A stretch of DNA of 28,491 nt, from NCBI GenBank assembly GCA_900088475.1, contig FLMG01000591.1, positions 10,419 to 38,909 on the forward strand, written 5' to 3'. Both the position numbers and the translations under genes were made by a program. Each line of letters opens with the position of its first letter. The stretch's first letter is position 1. Positions 20,501-28,491 of the stretch are shown in pieces. This DNA comes from Hyphochytrium catenoides (taxonomy: Eukaryota > Sar > Hyphochytriomycetes > Hyphochytriales > Hyphochytriaceae). The notes below the pieces were generated by a model. It saw nothing but the letters and a program-made list of their open reading frames with translations. It did not search any database and was not told the DNA's origin.

Positions 20501-23500
20501 TGTAGAGGTGGGCTACCTAAACACAATAGATGGGGTTTGTACCGGAGACGAGAGTTCACGAGAGTAACGAGAATACATATAGAGCAGACGGTCGTGTCCT
20601 GGGTAGGGAAGGGTTCAGCCGACCACTTGGGCATGTAATTCTTTAAGCAACTAAGGTTAGGCACTCACTCTACTCTGCTTGCAAACCTCTCATAGGTTTC
20701 GGCGCTGAAAAGAATCTGCCTCCAGCGTCTTCCTTCTTCACTGGTCCTGCATCTTAAGCGCTTTGAATTTGACTTCGACACGATGGCAAAGCTGAAGGTC
20801 AATGACAACTGTGAGTTTCCAACGGAGCTTAATCTCTTTGAATACACGAAGGAAGGGATTGACCTCGATCCTGCAGACCAGAAGGTACGATTTCAAGGTT
20901 ACCTTGACGGCCAAGGTGAACTGGAGTGACGAAAGAGGGGCAGTGCGCGGGATCAAAGGATGTCTCAGCGTAGGGATCAACATACGTTGAAAGAGAATCG
21001 GAGGAGATGAGAATAAGAGGAAAGAGAAAGAAAGGTTGTGCGCGGGGTGAAAATTATTCCTCCGGTGGGGGTCATAATGCCACCCATCGGTTGATAGGAT
21101 TAAACTCTAGAGTAACGATTTCGCAGACAGAGGTTAGCGCTGTGATGGGAGCCTCCACTTCTTACACTTCAATGCAAAATTCTCCATCCAGGCCGCTGCA
21201 AGTAAGGACTATGCTTATGCTTTAGTCGGTGTCGTGGTGCACACCGGGACATCAGATATGGGCCACTATTACTCTTTTATCAAAGAGAGGGGGAAGAGAG
21301 GAGAGAGCAGCGGTAAGTTAGGGATTGTACTCATTGTGTAGACAGTGCGCAATAGGATGCATGTCCAGGGTTAGTCATGGACCAGTTTGATAGCAATAAG
21401 AGCTTAGAAGTGGAAACCCATACTTCTATTCTTAGTTAAATCTCCTACAATTCTCTGTGTGCCTCAAGCAGAGTGGTTTGAGTTCAACGACCAGATTGTT
21501 CGGCCATTTGATCCCAAGGACCTAGGAGAAGAATGCTTCGGGGGTGAGGAGGTGGCAGAGAAATGGGACTCAGCCACGCAGACAAACACGCGCTACCTGA
21601 GGTCGGTTCGTGCCGGACTGTTTCCTCCGAAACCCCCAGCAGACATCCAGAAGCTTCTCATTTTACACTTCCAGTTCTCCGTTTTCTCGTAAATAGACGT
21701 TTGCTTATGGAATGAACCCTTTGGTCTCCGTAATGTCGTTTGTCTCAGCCATGTTTGCTCTTAGGGAATCCCCTTGCGGGACATACTTAACAGTGTCCGG
21801 CCCGACCCCGTTCACTCTTCTTTCCCAGTACCGTCCTCGAATTGCACATGTCTCCTTTATTTTCAAAGTACAATGCTCTGCGCTGACCCTGTGTCGCTTT
21901 CGTGTTTAGAGAAAAGCAGCGTAATGCTTATATGCTGGTGTACGAGAAGATTACGGGAAGAGATGACGCTATCCGAGACCATGAGGAGGCTAGGGTACCA
22001 GAGAAAATATATCGTGAGGTAACGTTTGCAGAGCGCAAACCTCAAGAGTTTCTTGCGCTTCCACTCATGACGCCCTCCGTGTTCATGCCGTTATTTTAGC
22101 TACTGAAAGTGCTCTTTCGGTTCTCCAACTGCATACTGTTCCTCAACTTTTCCAGAGAGAGAGAAAGAGAAAGAGAGAGAGAGAGATTGAGGAAGAGAGA
22201 TATCTGATGACTTGCTCTGCATTGAGCCTCTCCTTGAGTGTTTTTCGGCTGGGGCCCCATTATTCTTGTCGTTGTTAGTCTTTTCCTCCTTAATTACCAT
22301 ATTCTAACTGACAAGCTCCTAATGTAGATTGCTGAGTCAAACGCAATGTTCCGCGCCGCTTCCTGCATCTATGAGGGTACTTATGCTGAGTACATTCGGA
22401 AACTACTCGGTACAGTCCATAGTCTAACTGAGAAAGAAGCCGCAGGGGAGAAACCGCTTTCTTCCTCAGTCTCTTCTTTAATATCTCAGGCAACGGTAAG
22501 CTGTATATCTTGGACCGACAGGTCCTCCGCTCTAGGAAAGAGGGACGCTAACTTCCCATCTTCTTAGCTCCTCTTCTCCATTACATCAAGAGGATTTCCT
22601 CGGCTTGCTCTTTTATGTTTTGCTCCTCCGATGCTTCGTATGTGGCTCATGAATCTGACTTCGGTTGGCAGACTCTCGGCACGGAGTACTGCCTCAACGT
22701 CATACCTCGCTCACCTCGCTGCGAGGAAGAGTTCACAGGTCTCTTGCAGGATCTCAGTCACTTATATGCTGGGAAGGGTGGAGAGGAAGCATGTCTCTGG
22801 TTCCTCAAGACTCTAGCCTCGAATTCTGAGTGGCTCAGGACTCTCCTAATTGATCAAGAGAACCAGCAGTTGAGGGAATCGTTTGCAGATTTTGTCACCA
22901 TGACGCTGCGAAAGTTGTTATCTCTATGTACAGACGGGGAAGACAAGAACGAGGAGAAAGGAAGAATTCTATCCGAGATCATTGTCTCGTACGCCAGCCA
23001 CGTCGATGAGTTCGTAGGTGCAGCCTGGAGAAACCCTACAGAGTTCCTAAGCATTGGAATGAGGCTGCTGTCTCTCTCATCTGCACTATCAACTTGGATT
23101 AGAGTGCAGTTCCTTACCCGAACACGCTTTATAAACGACGTAGTTTCTCTATTAGTTTCTCTGGATTCCAGTCGAAGGTTAGGGGTTGTCTCTCGTTATT
23201 TCTCCACCTGACCCTTTCCACTTGATCCTTTAGCAAGTCGTACCATCTGGGACGTTCTGTTTACTTCTGAGCCCAAGTGCTGCTGTAGAGGGTGAGACTG
23301 CCATGTAGCTCTAAACTCTGCCCTGCTCATTCCGCGTCACGCTTTATGGCCTTTGACTTTAGGCAACATTCAAAGGACGAGGACCCCTTAAAGACTAAAG
23401 AGACTCTCAGCGCTCTGTGCATGCAGCTTCTTTCTTCTCTTGTGCTAAGCACGAAGCGTTCCCGAGGCGGGGACGACGAAGGGATAGGGAATGAGGAAGA

Positions 23501-25253
23501 GCAAGAAGAAGAGCTAATCCTTCCGGAATCGCAGAAGATCTCCTTAGTCCAGCAGCCTTTTATGGCTCGGCTTATTCTCCCACCCTCACTTGACCCGGTA
23601 AGCCAATTTGTAGCATGCCTATCGCTACGACCTTCGGAGAACTTTCATTCGGCCGCTTCTGCCCCCTTTGCCTTCCTTTGATGGAGCTTCTTATGGCCTT
23701 CTTGTACCGCTCCCTGCAGACGGCGCGTTTCCTGGTGCATTTAAGCTGGAATGATGATGTGGTGAGCGACAAGGTCATTCGCTACCTCATAGGCGCAGTA
23801 GAGAATGCACAGCCCGAGGAGCTGCCAGACATCCTCAGAATCATTCAGCCAGTAGTGGAGATGCAGGATCAGCTTAGCACATTAAGGGTGAGCACATTCT
23901 GGAGTCTTGTCCCACGCAAGCTAGTCTTCTTCTCTCGCAAGGTTTCCCCTGAGTTTACTGTTGTTCAAAAGCTGGATAGCCTGTATATGTTTATCTGGTC
24001 TACTATGAGTAACTCTTTTCATTGGAACTGACTTTCATCCTAGCATAGTCATGGAGCTCGCTATATGCTCCTATGATAGCCACTTTGGCATGTTGTCTTA
24101 CCCTGACCTCTGTGCAGGCGGAGGTTCTTTTAGGGGCAAGCGACGGCTTGATGGAGGTTGCTTACTATCATCGCCATAGAGCAAGTCGGTCCTACTCTCT
24201 CCTACTGCTCGACTTCCTCCTCTCTCTCTCTGCTCAGTCATCCCTTCGACCGATAATTATCAACATTCTGACGAACGAGCAACTGCTTGACGGCGGCGAA
24301 AAGATAAGAAACTGGCTTGTGGGTATCGGTGAAGATGAGCTAAGTGGCTCCTCGATGGTCAATCTCCATAGGTCGCCGCAAGATCTGCTAGAAGAGGTAA
24401 GTGAGAAGAGGAAATATTGAATGGTGGCTATAAGGATGCGAGCGAGGGTAGCGTACGTGAACGAGAAATTGTATCCTGAGCTGATAGGGGGACGTAGGGA
24501 AAAGAGACGAAAGGGCGTTAGGATGGTATCGGGTGGGCATAAACGGTCTATCCTTGAAGTGAACCCAGGCAGGTGAAGAATGGTGACCCTGTCGCTCGGT
24601 GGGAGATGTAGCAGTCGGAGCGACAAAATTTTGTTCTGAGTCGCTTTGTTTACGTAGGTCGAGTCTCTTCTTGCAAGTGCGAAGGTTGACCAGGCAAGAC
24701 AACCAGCTCTGTCAGATGATGGCATCGAAGAAGAGACACTGCTGGCGGCAGATGAAGAAGGGGCAAAAGAGCAGCATCCGCATTTAGAAAATAACGCTGG
24801 GGCCAATGAGAAGGGCTTGGAGGAGCCGGAAAGCTTCCCAGACAACTATACCTGCCACAAACAGGAAAACGAGGAGGCCCCTGAGGAAGAAGACAGTCAA
24901 CAAGAGTCACCCTCTATGGATCAAAATATTGTAAGAATGAGCGCAATTGCTTAGGTCACTGATAGTATTATCAATATTCTATGTATAATAGTCCAACTAG
25001 CACGTGTCAGTTGTCAGCCAAGTGTATATGGGGCGCTGCTGCCGTAGACACTCTGGACGGGAGGGAGGAAGAGATTGAGGGCAAGCCTAGACCTACTTTT
25101 CTTATATGCGACCATTCTGTGTATGAGGGGACCTATAGGCTGAGAGTGGTGCCACTAGTATTCTTTATTCACTTGTCTGTCATAGCCACTCCTCTGTCTT
25201 GGCTGGTTAAATGGTTGCGGGGACAGTCCTACTGTTCGAGTGTGAGATGGTGA
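8513..25253 (+). CDS. Giant ubiquitin-specific protease, USP9X/USP24/USP34 class, about 42 exons
   Basis: This is a deubiquitinating cysteine protease of about 2,580 residues, close to USP9X (about 2,550) and USP24 (about 2,620). It removes ubiquitin from substrate proteins in the cytosol. It has a long helical-repeat N-terminus, a complete C19 catalytic domain and a helical C-terminus. Exon coordinates are given in the three sub-entries. Nearly all junctions are GT-AG and keep phase. The ATG at 8513 follows an in-frame TAG at 8501, which supports this start. Uncertain points are the acceptor at 16475 (it must be AGAG, because the nearer CAG leads to a stop), the donor at 16709 or 16718, the junction between 22496 and 22591, and the last exon, which either reads to a stop at 25253 or splices at 25146 to a tiny exon 25301-25324. 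Class membership is firm; which human paralogue is closest cannot be settled by eye. Confidence 0.92.
10236..10274. repeat. 15-bp intronic direct repeat
   Basis: The word ggtccatcgccaata occurs at 10236-10250 and 10260-10274, 24 bp apart, in the intron after exon 5 of the deubiquitinase. Nothing else marks it. Confidence 0.8.
12918..12968 (+). other. Possible 17-codon cassette exon
   Basis: Between exons 15 and 16 there is a 51-base stretch bounded by TCTGCAG and GTGTAT, phase 0 at both ends and open throughout (starts RFYKVC, ends SYPL). Using it would leave a 35-nt intron before it, shorter than any other here. Protein alignment reads smoothly without it (WLELACQLEEDEE followed by PYLSSSVLAY), so I leave it out of the main model. 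Confidence 0.25.
16167..16300. repeat. Intronic direct repeat, about 54 bp, two copies
   Basis: Copies at 16167-16220 and 16246-16300 share the core agtccctgctaggctgacc and differ at a few bases; 25 bp separate them. They lie inside the longest proposed intron of the deubiquitinase (16035-16475), so they do not affect protein. The origin is probably local duplication. Confidence 0.85.
16944..16997. repeat. Perfect 27-bp intronic tandem duplication
   Basis: The unit gttggtcattgtccctcact plus tgtgggt occurs twice head to tail, at 16944-16970 and 16971-16997, without mismatch. It sits in the intron just before exon 25 (begins 17027). An exact copy implies a very recent duplication. Confidence 0.92.
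19106..22018 (+). other. USP (C19) catalytic domain of the deubiquitinase (exons 28-35)
   Basis: Exons: 19106-19235, 19526-19691, 19972-20086, 20271-20428, 20696-20884, 21192-21312, 21472-21601 and 21910-22018. The cysteine box reads GLINPGCICYMNALVQQLYM, with the nucleophile Cys codon at 19156-19158. The conserved helix follows as QMDGNE plus FFCMLLDRLE across an intron. Two CxxC pairs, ICRKC and CERC, match the zinc-binding finger seen in many USPs. LVLHLKRFEFDF is the classic second motif. The histidine box VGVVVHTGTSDMGHYYSF has catalytic His at 21264-21266, and the third triad position is Asn (21486-21488) in WFEFND, as in a subset of USPs. The domain closes with NAYMLVYEK. All catalytic residues are present, so the enzyme should be active. 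The cysteine box departs from the usual GxTCYMNS. Confidence 0.95.
19792..19849. repeat. 20-bp purine-rich intronic tandem repeat
   Basis: Units gacgaagagagagatgacag (19792-19811) and its one-base variant (19812-19831) are followed by a degenerate third copy. The array lies in the intron between exons 29 and 30 of the deubiquitinase. Confidence 0.8.
22328..25253 (+). other. C-terminal helical region and acidic tail of the deubiquitinase (exons 36-42)
   Basis: Exons: 22328-22495, about 22591-23177, 23363-23597, 23720-23887, 24118-24396, 24658-24930 and 25011 to 25145 or 25253. The first part is helical, like the C-terminal arm that follows the protease domain in USP9X-type enzymes. Exons 38 and 41 are rich in Glu and Asp (for example NEEEQEEEL and EAPEEEDSQQ) and look disordered. 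Between exons 36 and 37 the best acceptor (TTCTTAG at 22567) would shift frame, so either AAG at 22590 is used or the donor is earlier than 22496. The final exon lacks a motif I recognise, and its 3' boundary is unresolved. Confidence 0.75.
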
Positions 25254-25270
25254 CAGAGAGGACATCGCAC

Positions 25271-25455
25271 CTAATCACTCTTCTTGTGCTGGCTGTCCAG
25301 ATCCGCATGATCCCAGCAGAATAGGATGTAGCAAAGGAAGGGAAGGAGGAAGAGAGGGACAATTGCTACGACAGAGTACGGCCACCAGTGCTTCCCGAGG
25401 CGGTACAGCCGGTTGTGAATGTTATAAATGCCCTCCCGATAGGGTTGCACCTTCC
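25271..25455 (-). other. Membrane helix and KKXX ER-retrieval tail of the TMX3-like protein
   Basis: The last exon encodes a hydrophobic segment of about 22 residues (starting SVVAIVPLFLL, ending YILFCW) preceded by basic and aromatic residues (RLGKHWWPY). The protein ends in QHKKSD. Lysines at positions -3 and -4 form a canonical cytosolic KKXX retrieval signal, which fits a type I ER membrane protein, as known for TMX3. Confidence 0.93.
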
Positions 25456-28105
25456 CTGCATCACGAGCGAGAGATGTTATTTCGGCAAATCGATAAAAAA
25501 GATAGAGCGCTCAAAGACGGACACAAAGGGCCAGAGACAGCTAGACGCATGAGGGTTGAAGAGAGAGAAGGTCATACACTCACTTCAAAAGCCAGAAATG
25601 ATCATCAATGCTGGAGGCGGTGCGATGGAAGATGGGGTCGGAAAATGAGCTTTAACAAACCTGAGATAATGTCAATGAGGAAGGTCTCAACCTCGTCCTC
25701 TTCGTCTACCTCACCATCCTCCCAGAATCGTTCATTCTGCGGGTCAGACAGCGGTTGTAAGCACACATCAACATATCAATGCCCACTTAGCGCTCTAAGC
25801 CTTTCGTTCCTCCACCTTTCATAGATGGGTCCCCTGTTGTGTGTTGGCCTACATTGGCATCTTGCCCTCTCTCTTTCTCAACTCAATTGGCTCTCACCGG
25901 CATATCCAGCACGAGAATGTGAGGTAGCTGGTCGGGGTAGATGTTGAACTGGCTGACGAAGGACTCCCAGCGTACAGCGTCCAGGTAACCGAAGCGATAT
26001 CTGAACGAGAAACATCGTCCATGACAAAAGCACAGCGATAAAAAAAGCGGATCCATGCATCCAGGCACAAATACTGGCACAAGAGAAATAGAACACAGGA
26101 ACGTGGACAGGACCAGAATGGAAGGAACTAAGGCAGAGGTAGGAACCACCTCAAGAGAAGAACTGCTTTGTCGGAGGTAAAGACGCAGCGTTAGGTAAAA
26201 GCAGGATGCAGAAGAGCCACAGCACCTTTCTAGAACTTCCTTCGCCAAAGGAGTTTCACTTGGCCTGGAAAGTCTTCTCAGGCCTCTCAAGAACGGAAGA
26301 GTGGCGGAAACATTCTTCGGGTCCACTGCCCCAACTACTAGGAGCCTGCCTCCGTACGCCATGTCATGGAAAGTAAGGGAGCTCAGCTCATGGAAGGTGG
26401 GCAGTCTTTTATCTTCAATCCACTGGAACAAGACGCACAGAATATCAGCAAGGTTCGAGAGCATGGATGGAGAACTAGAGCGAGGGTCGGTAGCTCAACA
26501 AAGAGTCCCATCCAAGTTCAGGGGTACGTTGGCTGAAATCCACCGCCGTCAAGAGCATTATTAAAAGGAAAGCGAGACTTACCTCCTCTACCTTTTCTAC
26601 AGAAGGCAATCCCGAGTAGGCCTCTGGCTCTTCTTCCTCTTCATACCTCATAAGGACGGGGCCAGAGACCCTACAGAGTCCATATTTAAGACGAGCAAGA
26701 TAGCTCGGCAGATAGCCAAGGATATCATCACTGAAGACTGAACCACAAGTGTGAAGGAAAGATTCTAATAGCAATGAAGTGAATAGGAGACTAGCTAGGG
26801 AGTATGAGCAGGAGGCACATGATTGGAATAGGAACGCACTTGAAGCTGCTCGTAAGTGCCTTGATGACCTCAGGGTCTCTAACGCTGCCGAAGCCCTAAA
26901 GTAGTAAGTAGATTAGTCACTTGACCCGGAGCGCTAGAGCTGACAAACGGACTGAGAGGAGGGAACGGACGCTCGATACAACGAGAGGTGGTGGTATAAG
27001 GGCAAGGACACCCCCCAAGCCGCATTAGCTGCTTGGGTGATTAACGGAGTTTGGGAGAGTAAAAGCATTAACAGAGGCCCCAATAACTCAAAATCGCACG
27101 CGAAGAACACCTGGACCTACCAGGTCTGTGTCTTGGAAGAGCCGCGCAACTCTTCGGAAAGTTTCCAATGTGTCCTCGTCACTCTGTGAGGTCAACAAGG
27201 AGGTCAGCCTAGGTGTGACATCCATCTCTGCCCATAATGCGGCAACCGAAGACGCAGAGTCCACTCTCCAGCTCCCTCGAGGCACCCGCCCCACACATAG
27301 AAAGGCAAATGATGCACGCAAAACACATGAGAAAAAGACGGCCCGCCAACAGTCGTTATTCCAAAGACAAGCAGTTAGAATTCCATACCGCAAACGCTAT
27401 AAAGGAGATATTATGTGCCGAGCGAAAGCTGTCTAAATCTTTTTGTCCTTTCAACTCCTTGACTTCTTGGCTCGACATTTTCTTGACAAACTTTTGAAAA
27501 TCTTCCACGGTCCGTCCTCCCTAACCATAAAAAATATGATAGGATGGTTAGGATCAGAGTTGGGACCGTAGAGAGGGCTACGAGTGTCCAGAGAAGAGAC
27601 GCGAGAAGAGCGCAAGAAAGCAGAGCCTGCAAGAGAGAAAAGTTCTGTCCTTCAGTGACAGAGACCACAGAGTAGGTATTGTCAAGTAGGTCTGCTGTGT
27701 CAGGGGCGGCTTCTCATTCACCTTATATTGGCGGACCTTTCCGTCCCTCACAAACTTCAGGGTCGGGTATCCCTTAACGCCAAATCTCTCTCCCAGATCT
27801 GTGTGCACAGTGACATCAACGGTACCTACGAAGGTCTGATCAGCTCAAGAGTGATCAAGTATACAGAGAAGCCGATTGAGCGAAACGCGCAAGATTGGGA
27901 AGCCACACGTGAGGGTTATCACATTTAGGAATTGATGGACAAAAGAGGTAAGAGCTGATTTAGCGCCAGACATGGCGAAAGGAACTTGCAAGCTAGATTA
28001 AGAATCATGACTGAAGGAGATCTTACCTATCCTGAGCTTGTCTCCTGTCGACGCCGCAACGTCTCTCAGGACTGGGTCTAGCTTCCTGCAGTGTTGGCAC
28101 CATGG
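25271..28105 (-). CDS. TMX3-like: TMX3-like transmembrane thioredoxin / protein disulfide isomerase, 5' partial
   Basis: This is an ER membrane oxidoreductase that makes or rearranges disulfides in secretory proteins. Exons in reading order on the minus strand: 28105-28027, 27825-27722, 27520-27389, 27183-27121, 26895-26840, 26670-26583, 26422-26226, 26000-25898, 25736-25661 and 25455-25271. All junctions keep phase and give 360 residues. The first visible residues are PWCQHCRKLDP, the thioredoxin active site, followed by FGVKGYPTLKF with the cis-proline. Then come redox-inactive thioredoxin-like domains, an acidic stretch, one membrane helix and a KKSD tail. TMX3 (about 454 residues) has this same order. 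The signal peptide and first beta-strands should lie upstream; I found no convincing exon for them in 28106-28491, so the gene probably continues past the window. It is convergent with the deubiquitinase. Confidence 0.9.
27389..28105 (-). other. Thioredoxin domain with CQHC active site
   Basis: The three exons carry the core of a catalytic thioredoxin fold: PWCQHC at the start of exon 28105-28027, then RIGTVDVTVH, ERFGVKGYPTLKF and YKGGRTVEDFQKF. In PDI-family enzymes the pair is usually CGHC; here Gly is replaced by Gln while His and both cysteines remain. The cis-proline (GYP) is intact, so a redox-active domain is expected. Confidence 0.9.
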
Positions 28106-28491
28106 CTAAGAGGGCAAAGATGCAGATCATGAGGATAAAAGCTTACTAAACGACGAGATAGACACAAAGAGCGGAAACTGGAGGGAGAAGGAAGCGTAGA
28201 AGGTTGGAGCATCTGAGAGTCCTTAAGAAAGCCTTGCGGAGAGGAGGACGGGAGGCCACAACACAAGCTGTATGTGAATTGCGAGAGCGGAGAGAGACTA
28301 GGTGGGAACATTAGCGAAGACATAACGTGGAACAAACAGTGAAGATCTAACAGCAAAGACATCGGACTGAGAGCAACACACAGGAAGATCTGCTGAGGCT
28401 GATACTATCAATCAAAGTGGGAAGGGAAATAGGTGTACAGGAGGGGCGACAGTCCATTTCAAGGTCCTTTCCCTCTAAGATATACTGAGTA
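28106..28491. other. Intron or leader upstream of the TMX3-like exons
   Basis: On the minus strand this stretch ends in a pyrimidine-rich tract and TAG just before the CCATGG that opens the first identified exon, as expected of an intron. The missing upstream exon must supply the signal peptide and the strand before the active site and must end in phase 0. I see no segment here that meets both, so either the intron runs past the window edge or a very short exon escaped notice. Confidence 0.5.

Noticed and set aside
24234-24845. Open frame of 203 codons, minus strand
   Set aside because: It is antisense to two well-supported exons of the deubiquitinase and the intron between them; the sense frame has phase-consistent splicing and the antisense translation shows no domain.
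25301-25324. Tiny terminal exon for the deubiquitinase (eight codons including stop)
   Set aside because: The acceptor is good and phase fits, but the bases are already coding on the minus strand, so the acceptor may be chance. I kept the stop at 25253 as the default and report the alternative in the findings.
25363-25824. Open frame of 153 codons, plus strand
   Set aside because: It is antisense to two coding exons and introns of the TMX3-like gene, whose reading frames and membrane helix are clearly real.
1-28491. CRISPR array, transposon, tRNA or rRNA gene
   Set aside because: The tandem repeats lack regular unique spacers, no transposase or reverse transcriptase motif is seen, and no tRNA-like T-loop or conserved rRNA segment was found on either strand.

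Overview
This window is nuclear DNA from an intron-rich eukaryote, most likely a unicellular alga or other protist. The coding sequence is broken by many short GT-AG introns of about 35 to 440 bases. The reading frames only make sense once these are removed, and nearly all proposed junctions keep phase. There is no sign of bacterial operons, Shine-Dalgarno sites, tRNA, rRNA, CRISPR or transposase genes. I cannot name the organism. A CHK2-type checkpoint kinase argues against a land plant, and the closely packed genes argue against a vertebrate.

There are three protein genes. From left to right: (1) bases 1-3117 hold no gene I can support, and include a GA-rich simple repeat at the left edge, a perfect hairpin at 1563-1586 and a pyrimidine-rich stretch near 2380-2600. 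(2) Bases 3118-6504, + strand, hold a nine-exon CHK2/Rad53-type kinase of about 557 residues, ordered SQ/TQ cluster, FHA domain, Ser/Thr kinase domain, Ser/Lys-rich tail. (3) Bases 6505-8512 are intergenic, with a 26-bp tandem repeat and a 107-bp tandem duplication. (4) Bases 8513 to about 25253, + strand, hold a giant gene of about 42 exons for a deubiquitinase of about 2,580 residues, of the USP9X/USP24/USP34 class: a long helical-repeat N-terminus, a complete USP catalytic domain (19106-22018) and a helical C-terminus with an acidic tail. (5) Bases 25271-28105, - strand, hold ten exons of a TMX3-like transmembrane thioredoxin/protein disulfide isomerase with a CQHC active site, a C-terminal membrane helix and a KKSD retrieval tail. 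Its N-terminal exon was not found here.

The kinase acts in the DNA-damage response, the deubiquitinase in ubiquitin turnover and the thioredoxin in ER oxidative folding. Nothing suggests that they form one system. The deubiquitinase and thioredoxin genes are convergent, and their coding 3' ends are about 17 bp apart or overlap antisense. I found no convincing new multi-gene system. The main points of interest are the very compact SQ/TQ-FHA-kinase arrangement, the unusual cysteine box of the deubiquitinase, the CQHC active site, the convergent overlap, the in-frame short upstream ORF, and several intronic and intergenic tandem duplications.
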